The notes beneath the pieces are model-generated. The model did not search any database. It was not told where the DNA came from and saw nothing but the letters and a program-made list of their open reading frames with translations. Below, piece by piece: positions 17,244 to 27,595 of a stretch of 64,000 nucleotides of DNA. Position 1 is the first letter of the stretch. Each line of letters begins with the position of its first letter. Source of the stretch: Methylobacterium sp. E-045 (GTDB lineage: Bacteria; Pseudomonadota; Alphaproteobacteria; Rhizobiales; Beijerinckiaceae); the NCBI RefSeq assembly GCF_022829685.1, contig NZ_JAKSYE010000076.1, forward strand, positions 124,001-188,000. Direction: 5' to 3'. The position numbers and the translations under genes are program-made.

Positions 17244-17635
17244 CCCGATACCCTTTCCGACAATGCGCGCGCATCCTGGCGCATCTGCCGTGTCGTGCGG
17301 GTCGGCGCCAGGGTGGAGAGGGACATGGCGTTCCGTCCGATCAGGGCGAAGACGATGGCCACCACCAGAAGCACGCCGCCGACGATGAGGGCGGACAGGG
17401 CTTCCGAATGCACCACCGTGGCGAGCCACTTCACCAGGGCGTCCACCAGGACGAACAGGGCGACGACCCCGAACACGCCGGCGCCGACCATCAGCGCCAG
17501 GCCGATGAACAGCGTCCGGACGTTGCTCGTCATTTCGGTGCGAAAGAGAGCCATCTCCTTGCGCGCAAGTTCGCTCGTCTCGCGCAGGGCATCGCCGAGG
17601 AGGCTTTGAATGCTGGATTGCGGGCCGTTCGACAT
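17240..17635 (-). CDS. Holin-like/YqjE-type membrane protein
   Basis: A 131-residue protein matching the phage-holin-superfamily-III/YqjE layout: an amphipathic N-terminal helix (LGDALRETSELARKEMALF), then two membrane hairpins (LFIGLALMVGAGVFGVVAL and ALIVGGVLLVVAIVFALIG), and a charged tail. Despite the family name there is no phage context; such chromosomal genes sit in stress operons. The ATG at 17635 is preferred because an upstream ATG would run into the preceding gene. It is coupled to the DUF3618 gene. Confidence 0.85.
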   Translation of the reverse strand: MSNGPQSSIQSLLGDALRETSELARKEMALFRTEMTSNVRTLFIGLALMVGAGVFGVVALFVLVDALVKWLATVVHSEALSALIVGGVLLVVAIVFALIGRNAMSLSTLAPTRTTRQMRQDARALSERVSG

Positions 17636-17645
17636 GACGTCCGGC

Positions 17646-18137
17646 CTAGCTGCGGAACGAGTCGCGGGCGTCGCGGTCATGCGCGATGCTCGACGACTTG
17701 ATGAAGCGCGAGACGACGAAGCCGGTCACGAAGGTGGCGACCGCAACGGCGACGGGAGCGCGGCGGGCGAAGGCCTCCGCCTCGTCGTAGAACTCGGCGA
17801 AGCTGCGGTTCTCGATGGAGCTTCCGAGCTGTTCGAGACCCTCGGCGGCGCTGTCGAAGAACGCCTTGATGTTCGGCTGCTCGTCGAAGGACTTGCTCGA
17901 ATCCCTCAGGCCCTGGGCGAGGTCGTTGACGGACTGGGCGGCGTCGCCCTTGCGCCGGTCGGCATAGTCGGTGGCGTGGGCGCGGGCGGCGGCCACGAAG
18001 CCGCGGCCGCGCTCAACGGCGACGTCCGCGATCCCCTCGACGTCGCCGCGAAGCGCCTTCCAGTCACCGCTCGGGTTCGCGTCGATCCCTGGAGCATTCG
18101 CGGCGGATGCCGGGCCAGTCGGTTGGTTTGCGTTCAC
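17646..18137 (-). CDS. Nutrient-deprivation/stress-induced-type protein
   Basis: A 163-residue protein starting at GTG with GAGGAG upstream. The sequence is mostly helical and charged (RGRGFVAAARAHATDYADRR), with a predicted membrane segment near residues 128-146 (APVAVAVATFVTGFVVSRF) and a short basic tail. It resembles proteins labelled nutrient deprivation-induced in related bacteria; no mechanism is known. It is the first gene of the operon, and the EcfG-like promoter lies about 50 bases upstream of the start. Confidence 0.8.
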   Translation of the reverse strand: MNANQPTGPASAANAPGIDANPSGDWKALRGDVEGIADVAVERGRGFVAAARAHATDYADRRKGDAAQSVNDLAQGLRDSSKSFDEQPNIKAFFDSAAEGLEQLGSSIENRSFAEFYDEAEAFARRAPVAVAVATFVTGFVVSRFIKSSSIAHDRDARDSFRS

Positions 18138-18550
18138 GGGCAGACTCCTCGATCGCTTTTCGGCGATGTCACATGTGGCTCTTCAACAACATGGAAACAG
18201 ACGCGGTTCCGCAAGGAATGTGCGACGTGAAACGGGGTGGCGGCCACAGGCCGCGACATCCCCGCCGATGCGCTCCGGGCCGCGTTCCCATAAGACTTTT
18301 CGAAGTGGTCGAGCTTGAACGGAAACGCGTATCGTCGGGCGGGGCGGAGCCCGGTGATCCACTACGGAACGGGACATTCGTCTCGCCCTGCCCTGGCCGT
18401 AGACGATGCGGTCGGGTAGGTTGGCTGACGGAATATGAACAGACGTGGCCGTATCGGACGGATCACGGTCGCGTTAAGCGCGTTGAACATCGGAATGTCT
18501 TGTCCGGCGCGCCCAGGGTGCGCTGCACGCTGAGGACCGGAGCCCGCTGA
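18138..18550. other. Divergent control region between the stress operon and otsA
   Basis: The left part carries the EcfG-like promoter of the leftward operon (18185-18210). The right part leads to otsA; a GAGGA ribosome site lies before its GTG. I searched the otsA side for GGAAC followed by CGTT at 16-18 bases and found none, although one isolated GGAAC occurs near 18375. No small gene with convincing features is visible. Confidence 0.5.
18185..18210 (-). promoter_or_regulatory. EcfG-like general stress promoter
   Basis: On the minus strand GGAAC is followed after 17 bases by TGTT. The alphaproteobacterial EcfG consensus is GGAAC-N16/17-CGTT, so one base of the -10 differs. Position suits the operon starting at 18137, with a leader of about 40 bases. 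The content of the operon (stress-type membrane proteins) supports the reading. Confidence 0.6.
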
Positions 18551-19972
18551 GTGGCACGCCTTGTCATCGTATCGAACCGTGTGGCCATCCCCGAGGACAG
18601 CGGAAAATCCGTTGCCGCAGGAGGCTTGGCGGTCGCCGTCAAGGAGGCCTTCACCTCCTATGAGGGCTTGTGGTTCGGGTGGAGCGGCAAAGTCGTCGAG
18701 GATCCGTCCGAGGAGCCCGAACTGATCGATCGCGGCCGCGTCCAGTACGCCGTAGTCGATCTCTCGCCCCAGGACCACCGCGAGTATTACAGCGGCTTTG
18801 CCAATCGCGCCCTCTGGCCGATCATGCATTACCGTCTCGGCCTCGGGGCGTTCTCCCGCTCGGATTATGCCGGCTACCAGCGCGTCAACCGCATCTTCGC
18901 GCGGGCGCTCGCCAAGCTGATCGAGCCCGACGACATCATCTGGGTCCACGATTATCACCTGCTGCCCCTGGCCTCGGAACTGCGCGGTCTGGGCATCGCC
19001 AACCCGATCGGCTATTTCCATCACATCCCCTGGCCGGCCGCGGACGTGTTCAACACGCTTCCCGCCAGCAACGACCTCCTGCGCGGCATCGCCGATTACG
19101 ACCTGATCGGCCTTCAGACCGACCCGGACGTCCATAACCTCTCCCGCAACCTCATCGACGAGTTGCGGGCGATCCCTCTCGGCGGCGGCTCGCTGATGGT
19201 GGACGGGCGCCGCACCCGCATCCGCAGCTTCCCGATCGGCATCGACGTGGCCGGGTTCAAGGAGGCGGCGGAGAATGCCGGGGCGAACAAGACCGTCCGC
19301 GAGACCATGGCGGGCCTGCGCACCCGAAAACTCCTCATCGGCGTCGACCGGCTCGATTATTCCAAGGGCGTGCCCGAGCGCATGGAGGCGGTGGACCGCT
19401 TCTTCGCCTCGAACCCGGACCAGCGCGGCAACGTCGTCTATCTGCAGATCACGCCGAAATCCCGCACCGAAGTTCCGGAATACGAGGAGCTCAGCCGCGA
19501 GGTGAACGAGACCGTCGGCGAGATCAACGGCGCCCTCGGCGAGCCGAACTGGACCCCGATCCAGTACGTCACGAAGGCCTATCCGCGACCCGTCCTGGCG
19601 GGACTCTATCGCGCCGCCCGCGTCGGCCTGGTGACGCCCATGCGCGACGGCATGAATCTGGTGGCCAAGGAATACATCGTCGCCCAGACGGCGGACGATC
19701 CGGGCGTCCTCGTCCTGTCGAAATTCGCGGGCGCGTCCCGGCAGCTCCCCGAGGCCCTCCTGGTCAATCCCTACGACCGGTTCGAGGTGGCGGAGGCGAT
19801 CCGCACGGCGCTCTACATGCCGCGCGGGGAGCGGATCGAGCGGTGGAAGCCCATGGTCGACCGCATGACCCGTGAAGACGTGGATTGGTGGGCGCGGAAT
19901 TTCTTGACGGACCTCGAGAACTTCCGCACCGTCGAGCGCGAGCCACCCCGCGCCGCCGCCGCCGCCGAGTAG
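18551..19972 (+). CDS. otsA: Alpha,alpha-trehalose-phosphate synthase
   Basis: A 473-residue GT20 enzyme that joins UDP-glucose and glucose-6-phosphate. The N-terminal loop is [16 protein letters not shown]. Other family marks are [15 protein letters not shown] [55 protein letters not shown] and [15 protein letters not shown]. The start is GTG at 18551 with GAGGA before it. No otsB phosphatase gene follows; instead glgX comes next, so trehalose phosphate must be dephosphorylated by a protein encoded elsewhere. Trehalose is a known protectant in the EcfG response, consistent with the divergent stress operon. Confidence 0.96.
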   Translation: MARLVIVSNRVAIPEDSGKSVAAGGLAVAVKEAFTSYEGLWFGWSGKVVEDPSEEPELIDRGRVQYAVVDLSPQDHREYYSGFANRALWPIMHYRLGLGAFSRSDYAGYQRVNRIFARALAKLIEPDDIIWVHDYHLLPLASELRGLGIANPIGYFHHIPWPAADVFNTLPASNDLLRGIADYDLIGLQTDPDVHNLSRNLIDELRAIPLGGGSLMVDGRRTRIRSFPIGIDVAGFKEAAENAGANKTVRETMAGLRTRKLLIGVDRLDYSKGVPERMEAVDRFFASNPDQRGNVVYLQITPKSRTEVPEYEELSREVNETVGEINGALGEPNWTPIQYVTKAYPRPVLAGLYRAARVGLVTPMRDGMNLVAKEYIVAQTADDPGVLVLSKFAGASRQLPEALLVNPYDRFEVAEAIRTALYMPRGERIERWKPMVDRMTREDVDWWARNFLTDLENFRTVEREPPRAAAAAE

Positions 19973-20119
19973 CGTCCTCGTCCTGCTCCGTCAGGTGATG
20001 CGAGCGACGCCGGCTCATCGAGCCGGGTGCGGGACGAGGCTTGCGGGTCTCGTTCTTGCGTGACCCGCGGCGACGACCGGCCCGTCTCCATTGGGCCGAT
20101 GTACCTGCGAAAGGCCTCC

Positions 20120-22219
20120 ATGATCGGCATCGACGAGGGCGTACCCGGACCTCTCGGGGCGCATTTCGATGGTCGCGGTGTCAATTTCGCGCTGTTTTCC
20201 CAGAATGCCACCGGAATCGACCTGTGCCTGTTCGAGCCGGGTGAACGCCACGAACATCGCGTGATCCCGCTTCCCTGCCGCACCGACGACGTCTGGCACG
20301 GCTACCTGCGCGGCGTCTTTCCCGGACAGCTCTACGGCTACCGCGTCCACGGTCCCTGGGACCCCGCCAACGGCCATCGCTTCAACCCGGCCAAGCTGGT
20401 CCTCGACCCCTATGCGCGCGAAATCCAGGGCCGGATCCGCTGGCACGATTCCCTGTACGGGCACCGTCGCGGCCTCCAGCGGGAGGACCAGATCGACCGG
20501 CGCGACAGCGCGGCCTTCATGCCGCGCGGCGTGGTGACGGCCCCCGACCTACCCGAACTCGCGATCACTCCCATCCGCCGGCCGATGGGCCAGACGGTGA
20601 TCTACGAGGCCCACGTCAAGGCGCTGACGCAGCGTCACCCCGCCATTCCGGAAGCGGAGCGCGGCACCTACGCGGCGCTCGCCCATCCGGCGATCATCGA
20701 CCACCTGCTGAAGCTCGGCGTGACGGCGATCGAGCTCCTGCCGATCCAGGCCTTCGCCGACGACCGGTTCCTGGTGGAGAAGGGCCTCGTCAATTTCTGG
20801 GGCTACTCGCCGCTGGGCTATTTCGCGCCGGAGCCGCGCTATCTCGGAGCCGCCGGGATCGGCGGCCTCAAGGCGGCGATCCGCGAACTCGCCGCGGCCG
20901 GGATCGAGGTCATTCTCGACGTCGTCTACAACCACACCTGCGAGGCCGACCATACCGGACCGACCCTGTCGTTCCGCGGCATCGACAATGCCAGCTACTA
21001 CAAGCTCGACCCGGAGAACCGCCGGCAGGAGATCGACTGCACCGGGTGCGGCAACACCCTCGATCTCGACCATCCGAGGGTGATGCAGCTCGTCCTCGAT
21101 TCCCTCCGGCACTGGGTGACCGCCTACGGCGTGGCCGGGTTCCGCTTCGACCTCGCCACCAGCCTCGGCCGCACGCCGCACGATTTCACCGCCAAAGCCG
21201 CTTTCTTCCAGGCCATCGCCCAGGATCCGATCCTGTCCCGCGCCAAGATGATCGCGGAACCGTGGGACATCGGCATGGGCGGCTACCAGCTCGGCGCCTA
21301 TCCGCGCGGCTGGGCCGAGTGGAACGACCAGTTCCGCGACAGCGTCCGCGCGTTCTGGCGGGGCGATCACGGCATCCTGCCCAAACTTACGCAGGTCCTG
21401 TCCGGCTCGCGGGAGATCTTTTCCGGCTCCGGCCGGTCGCCGCTGGCCAGCATCAACTACGTGGCGAGCCATGACGGCTACACCCTGGCCGATGTCGTCG
21501 CCTATGAGGAGAAGCACAACCACGCCAACGGCGAGGACAATCGCGACGGCCACGGCCACAACCTCTCGCGCAATTACGGCGTCGAGGGCCCCACGGACGA
21601 TCCGGCGATCCTGGCGGTGCGGGCCCGGCAGAAGCGCAACCTGCTGGCGACGGTGCTGCTGGCCCAGGGCGTCCCGATGCTCCTGGCCGGGGACGAGCGG
21701 TCGCGCAGCCAGAACGGCAACAACAATGCCTATGCGCAGGACAACGCCGTCAACTGGCTGGATTGGGAGACCGATCCCGATCCCGGCCTCACCGCCTTCG
21801 TCGCCAACCTCACCAGCCTGCGCAGCGAGCAGCCGGCCCTGCGCCGCCTGACCTTCCTCACCGGCGCCGTCATCGGGGAGGGACCGCTGCGCGACGTCCA
21901 CTGGCTCTCGCCCTGCGGCGCGGAAATGGACGACGCGGCCTGGGCCGATGGACACCGTCAGGCCTTCGGCATGCAGATCGGCAACGACCTGCCGAGCGCC
22001 GACCGCCTGCTGATCCTCATCAACGCCGCCGACGAGGCGATCGACTTCACCCTGGCCCCGGTCATCGGCGGGCCGTGGATGGTCGTGTTCGACACGACCC
22101 GGCCGACGGGCATCGTCCAGGCCGGACAGGCGCTGTTTCCCCCCCAGGCGCGCCTGCGCCTCGAACCCCGTTCGCTCTACGTCCTGCGCGCGAGACAGGC
22201 CGCGTCCTACGAGATCTGA
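20120..22219 (+). CDS. glgX: Glycogen debranching enzyme GlgX (isoamylase type)
   Basis: A GH13 enzyme of about 699 residues with an N-terminal CBM48-like domain (GAHFDGRGVNFALFS) and a catalytic barrel. Key motifs are VVYNHTCE, GFRFDLATSLGR with the nucleophile Asp, MIAEPWDIG with the acid Glu, and NYVASHDGYTLADVV. It cleaves alpha-1,6 branches left after phosphorylase action. The ATG at 20120 follows AAGG; an ATG at 20099 is an alternative. It lies 147 bases after otsA on the same strand, suggesting linked handling of glycogen-derived glucose and trehalose. Confidence 0.94.
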   Translation: MIGIDEGVPGPLGAHFDGRGVNFALFSQNATGIDLCLFEPGERHEHRVIPLPCRTDDVWHGYLRGVFPGQLYGYRVHGPWDPANGHRFNPAKLVLDPYAREIQGRIRWHDSLYGHRRGLQREDQIDRRDSAAFMPRGVVTAPDLPELAITPIRRPMGQTVIYEAHVKALTQRHPAIPEAERGTYAALAHPAIIDHLLKLGVTAIELLPIQAFADDRFLVEKGLVNFWGYSPLGYFAPEPRYLGAAGIGGLKAAIRELAAAGIEVILDVVYNHTCEADHTGPTLSFRGIDNASYYKLDPENRRQEIDCTGCGNTLDLDHPRVMQLVLDSLRHWVTAYGVAGFRFDLATSLGRTPHDFTAKAAFFQAIAQDPILSRAKMIAEPWDIGMGGYQLGAYPRGWAEWNDQFRDSVRAFWRGDHGILPKLTQVLSGSREIFSGSGRSPLASINYVASHDGYTLADVVAYEEKHNHANGEDNRDGHGHNLSRNYGVEGPTDDPAILAVRARQKRNLLATVLLAQGVPMLLAGDERSRSQNGNNNAYAQDNAVNWLDWETDPDPGLTAFVANLTSLRSEQPALRRLTFLTGAVIGEGPLRDVHWLSPCGAEMDDAAWADGHRQAFGMQIGNDLPSADRLLILINAADEAIDFTLAPVIGGPWMVVFDTTRPTGIVQAGQALFPPQARLRLEPRSLYVLRARQAASYEI

Positions 22220-22246
22220 CCCCCGTCCGCCCCGCGAGGGTCGGTG

Positions 22247-22528
22247 TCAGCGCGCGTCCACGCCGCGCCATGCCGGACGACGATCCGTCTCCGCCAGGGT
22301 ATCGCGCGACGCCCCGGCGACCGATCCCGCCACCTGCCGGACCAGGGCGTCGGTACCCCGGCTCAGCGCCGTCTCGCGCGCCTCGCGGGGCAGCGCGTCC
22401 CAGGCGAGAGAGGCGGTGTTCTCCACGGACGGCGCCGACAGGCGCGCGGCGAGAGCCGGATCGTCGCGATGGGCGGCGAGGTAGGAGAGGACGCCGATCG
22501 CCAGGCAGGCGCGAAGGAGGAACGACAT
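22247..22528 (-). CDS. Small exported or anchored hypothetical protein
   Basis: A 93-residue protein with an N-terminal hydrophobic stretch (FLLRACLAIGVLSYLAA), either a signal peptide or an anchor, followed by a polar Ala/Arg-rich remainder. Small proteins with this pattern are common in related genomes and unassigned; DUF5330 members have a similar outline, but I cannot claim the match. The ribosome site is weak. It is convergent with glgX and divergent from the histidine kinase gene. Confidence 0.6.
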   Translation of the reverse strand: MSFLLRACLAIGVLSYLAAHRDDPALAARLSAPSVENTASLAWDALPREARETALSRGTDALVRQVAGSVAGASRDTLAETDRRPAWRGVDAR

Positions 22529-22731
22529 GGAAGTCCCGGGTTGGTTCGGTGCCGGCCGTGAGCGGCCCGTTGCGACCGAGCCTCGGCGCAGAACGTAAAG
22601 CGCCTCTCACACGCGCGCTGGAATCGAGAACCATGGTGAACGCGGCTTTGCCGCCATGCCCCTTCGAACCTGCATGTCGTGCCCGGTCCTGTGGATAGCG
22701 GGCGATCTGCCCCGAAAGGAACCCCCTCCCG

Positions 22732-22753
22732 AACCGGTCCGGTTACGGACCGG
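22732..22753. promoter_or_regulatory. Overlapping inverted repeats before the histidine kinase gene
   Basis: AACCGG-T-CCGGTT (22732-22744) and CCGGTCCG-GTTA-CGGACCGG (22734-22753) are both perfect and share bases, so the DNA can pair in two ways. The block lies 20 bases before the first possible start of the kinase gene. It may be an operator or an RNA hairpin in the leader. Confidence 0.5.
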
Positions 22754-22773
22754 AAAGCATCCGCGAACAATCG

Positions 22774-24813
<2,040 letters not shown>

Positions 24814-24974
24814 GCCCCTCATCTGGTCACCGCGACCCGACGCGCGCCTCGTCCCGGCTTCGACGGACCGGGCGAGGTGCGCGCGACCCGTACCGGCACG
24901 GCGCTGCGCCGGGGCCGGTCTTCCGTTGTCGGCCCGACCCGTCGGGCCGTCTTCCGCGTTCGAGAGGATAGACC

Positions 24975-25709
24975 ATGCGCGAACCGCTGCCGAAGCGCGA
25001 CCAGCGCGAGATCGTCGTTCCGACCAGGGCCGCGCAGACCGCCGCTCCGCGCCGGAAACCCGCCGCCACCCCCGCCCGCCGGCCCGCCTTCGGCTGGCTT
25101 CGCGGCGTGGCCTCGGCGCTGGGCGGTTTCGGCCGGCTCTGCCTGCGCAGGCCGGGGGAGGTCCTCGGCTCGGTGGTCGCCGTCGGCGCGGTGGCGGCCG
25201 TGGCCATGAATGCGCTGGGCTACCAGGGAGGCCGTCACCCGGCGCCGCTCTTCCCCACCCTCGGCAAGGGCACCGCCGCCGCCAGGCCCACGGCCGGCCC
25301 GTCGCCCGAGCCGGTCAAGGTCGCGGAGGCCCCGCCGCGCAGGATCGAGGCGCCGAAGGTGGAGACCGCGCCCGAGCCGAAGGCCGCGCCGGCTGCCGAG
25401 GCGGCGAGACCATCGCCAAAACCCGCCGCGGCGGCGCCGTCCACCAAGCGCGACGTCATCGCCGACATCATCAAGGCCGGGGAGACCACCGCCTCGGTGA
25501 CGCCGAAACCCGACCAGGCCGTGGCGCAGGCGCAGCGGGCCCTGGTGAAGCTCGGCTACGGACCCCTCGTCGCCGACGGCGTCCTCGGCCCCGGCACGCG
25601 GGCGGCCATCGAGAAATTCGAGCGCGACCGCAAGCTGCCGGTGAAGGGCGTCGCCGCCGGCCGCACCTTGCGCGAACTCGCCTCGCGCGCCGGGTCGACG
25701 AAGGGGTAG
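24975..25709 (+). CDS. Membrane-anchored peptidoglycan-binding domain protein
   Basis: A 244-residue protein. A basic N-terminus is followed by a hydrophobic segment (VLGSVVAVGAVAAVAMNALG, about residues 62-82), a long Ala/Pro/Lys-rich linker, and a C-terminal PG_binding_1 domain (VAQAQRALVKLGYGPLVADG with GPGTRAAIEKFERDRKLP). The layout suggests a periplasmic domain held near the wall by an N-terminal anchor. A 72-base copy of its last codons occurs at 26417-26488. The ATG follows GAGAGGA. Confidence 0.85.
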   Translation: MREPLPKRDQREIVVPTRAAQTAAPRRKPAATPARRPAFGWLRGVASALGGFGRLCLRRPGEVLGSVVAVGAVAAVAMNALGYQGGRHPAPLFPTLGKGTAAARPTAGPSPEPVKVAEAPPRRIEAPKVETAPEPKAAPAAEAARPSPKPAAAAPSTKRDVIADIIKAGETTASVTPKPDQAVAQAQRALVKLGYGPLVADGVLGPGTRAAIEKFERDRKLPVKGVAAGRTLRELASRAGSTKG

Positions 25710-25908
25710 GGACCCGGCGTTCGGGCCGCGCCGTGAAGGCCCGAGACGGGTGGGAAACGGTCTTCGGCCCTTGGCTCAAAAGCAGACATTCCGACTTCGA
25801 CCCGAGCTGGCCGCTCTGCGAGGTTCAAGCGGCCTCCGAAGCCGGACGCGCCATCGGCGACCAACACCGGGCTCGGTCCGCCCGTCCCCGTTGAACCGTC
25901 GATGCTCC

Positions 25909-26301
25909 TCAAGACGTTTTCGCGTGGGCTTTCCCCATCTGCCCTAGATGGCTGATCCCGAAGCCCCCGGCGTATTTCAGGCCGTATCCCAGGCTGCGGT
26001 CAAAACCGATATGCGCAGCCCAGACGAGCCCCGCCGTCAGAGCCAGAGGCCCATGACCTGACGCCCCCCAGACAAGGCAAGCAAGCGGCAGGACGTACCA
26101 ATGGGCGAGGTTGTACAGCGCCGCTCCGGTCCTCGGCCCCGCCACGTAGCCGATCATGCTCAGGTCGGGCACGAAGAACAGGGCGGCGTACAGCCACCAG
26201 CTTTCACCCTGCCGAGCGTAGATCATCGATGCCGCAATCAGCACGGCCAAACCTTCGAGACGCAGGAGCACCTTCGGCCACCCGGCGACGATCCCGTGCA
26301 T
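25909..26301 (-). CDS. DUF4260 membrane protein
   Basis: A 130-residue protein with three or four hydrophobic segments. The motifs PDLSMIGYVAGPRTGAALYN and FDRSLGYGLKYAGGF are typical of DUF4260, a family of unknown function. It is alone on the minus strand in a patchy region between the peptidoglycan-binding gene and its duplicated fragment. Nothing in context suggests its role. Confidence 0.85.
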   Translation of the reverse strand: MHGIVAGWPKVLLRLEGLAVLIAASMIYARQGESWWLYAALFFVPDLSMIGYVAGPRTGAALYNLAHWYVLPLACLVWGASGHGPLALTAGLVWAAHIGFDRSLGYGLKYAGGFGISHLGQMGKAHAKTS

Positions 26302-26676
26302 GGTTCATCCTTCAAGCTCGACCTTCGGAGGCCGAAATCGGGGCGATGGAAACGGGTCCTATGCGACTCGTCCCTCTTCGACCAGCCACCGCTCCGGAGC
26401 GTGCCAGACCTGTCGGCCGGTCAAGGGCGTCGCCGCCGGCCGCACCTTGCGCGAACTCCCGGCGCGCGCCGGGTCGACGACGAAGTAGGGGTGGGCCTGG
26501 GATTTGGGCTCAGTCGTGAGCTTCCGAGACGAGTGGTGAGCGGACCCTGGCCTTTTGGCGTGAAATGGACGTTGCACATCCGCTCCCCCAGAAACTTCAT
26601 CATCCGCGACAGATCCCCTTGGCAAAAAAAATTGCGGATGGCTGGCTGACAGCGACCATCAACACGGGAGCCTTTC
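26302..26676. other. Gene-poor stretch with a duplicated gene end
   Basis: This interval holds the 72-base copy of the end of the peptidoglycan-binding gene (26417-26488). After it come about 100 bases that loosely resemble the sequence after the parent stop (25710-25800), so the duplication probably included flanking DNA that has drifted. The last 100 bases are lower in GC and contain a run of eight A residues near 26624; they probably hold the promoter of the VOC gene at 26677. Confidence 0.5.
26417..26488 (+). pseudogene. Duplicated 3' end of the peptidoglycan-binding protein gene
   Basis: The frame reads PVKGVAAGRTLREL, then PARAGSTTK and a stop, against PVKGVAAGRTLREL, ASRAGSTKG and a stop at 25638-25709. 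Most bases are identical over 72 positions with the same total length. No start or peptidoglycan-binding fold precedes it, so it is a remnant and not a gene. The DUF4260 gene lies between parent and copy. Confidence 0.8.
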
Positions 26677-27024
26677 GTGCATCTAGAAATCCAACGGGTC
26701 ATATATTTTACGGAGAATGTCGAAGCGATGAGCCGCTTTTATCGCGAGGTCCTCGGCTTGGAGCCAATTGTCGGCGGCGATGGAGGATGGCAGGAATTTA
26801 AAGCAGGTGGCTGCAATATCGCGTTACACCGTGGCAAACCCAGTCCTGGCGCTCGCGGCCCCAAACTCGTGTTCTACAGCGCCGATGTTGCGGCTAGCCG
26901 CGCTGAACTTCTCAAACGAGGTGCGTCCGACTTGGGAAAAGTCATCTCCGGTGATGATCTGACCCTATGCGATGGTAGAGACCCGGATGGAAATCCGTTT
27001 CAGATATCAACCCGCAGAAGATAG
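26677..27024 (+). CDS. VOC-family protein (glyoxalase-like)
   Basis: A 115-residue single VOC domain starting at GTG with GGGAG upstream. It reads IQRVIYFTENVEAMSRFYRE, then VLGLEP, a middle region, and LCDGRDPDGNPFQIST. The early metal ligand position is occupied by an uncharged residue and the terminal Glu of GN.FE is Gln, so metal binding is doubtful. The base composition is lower in GC than that of its neighbours, and with the remnant just upstream this suggests recent acquisition. The substrate is unknown. Confidence 0.82.
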   Translation: MHLEIQRVIYFTENVEAMSRFYREVLGLEPIVGGDGGWQEFKAGGCNIALHRGKPSPGARGPKLVFYSADVAASRAELLKRGASDLGKVISGDDLTLCDGRDPDGNPFQISTRRR

Positions 27025-27229
27025 GGTGCATGGTCCTCTCGTTTGACCACTGACAGTTTACCAACCGAGCCGGTCTGAGGTCACCGTCCATGACATTGTC
27101 GCGACGCGGACTTTCTCAGGGTCTGTGAAGGGTCGCCACCGGACGAGACCAAGCTCCCGACCCTGTCCGCAGCCGGCGCTTCTTCCAGGCTCGTGCCCGC
27201 GCCACGCCGTTCGGTGCTATAGGCGGGCC

Positions 27230-27571
27230 ATGCCTCGCCTGCGCTCCGATTTCTGGGTCTCGGCCCATCTCCGCCGCCTCGCCGTCGAGGGGATCGACGC
27301 GGTGCAGCGCCGGCGCGGCGCGGCGGAAGCGGGAGCCATCTTCGTGAAGGTCGATCGCCTGGATGGTCGGGCCGATCTCTATGGCCCGGCCCCGCAATCC
27401 CTCGTCGATACCGGGGACGGCGCCGATCGCAGCTTCGTCCGGGTGATGAGCGAAGCCTCGCCGCCCGATGTCGAACTCCGCCTCGGCAGGGAACTGCGCT
27501 TCGACGACGATCTCTGGATCATCGAGATCGACGACCGGGCCGGCCGCCACCATCTCGACCTCGCCGAGTAG
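27230..27571 (+). CDS. DUF1491 protein
   Basis: A 113-residue cytoplasmic protein starting MPRLRSDFWVSAHLRRL. The features FVKVDRLDGRADLYGPAP, DRSFVRV and DDDLWIIEIDDRAGRH are typical for DUF1491, a family confined largely to alphaproteobacteria and of unknown function. A longer reading frame upstream has no protein-like character. It is convergent with the DUF2336 gene. Confidence 0.88.
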   Translation: MPRLRSDFWVSAHLRRLAVEGIDAVQRRRGAAEAGAIFVKVDRLDGRADLYGPAPQSLVDTGDGADRSFVRVMSEASPPDVELRLGRELRFDDDLWIIEIDDRAGRHHLDLAE

Positions 27572-27595
27572 GACGCGGCGCGTCCCGGCGGAGGG

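Noticed and set aside
17240..17635. Holin-like gene as a sign of a prophage
   Set aside because: It lies in a conserved-type stress operon with DUF3618 and YqjD-like genes and no other phage gene is present.
18374..18400. GGAAC upstream of otsA as an EcfG promoter
   Set aside because: No CGTT or close variant occurs 16-18 bases downstream, so I do not call a promoter for otsA.
18474..18488. TTAA followed after seven bases by GAAC as a CtrA site
   Set aside because: Only one half-site is intact; the second has too few matching bases.
22244..22561. Plus-strand frame of 105 codons overlapping the small exported protein gene
   Set aside because: It has Arg-rich, non-protein-like composition and no ribosome site, while the minus frame begins with a signal-like segment.
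22718..22744. GGAAC followed after 17 bases by CGGT before the kinase gene as an EcfG site
   Set aside because: The -10 differs from CGTT and the match coincides with the palindromes there; evidence too weak.
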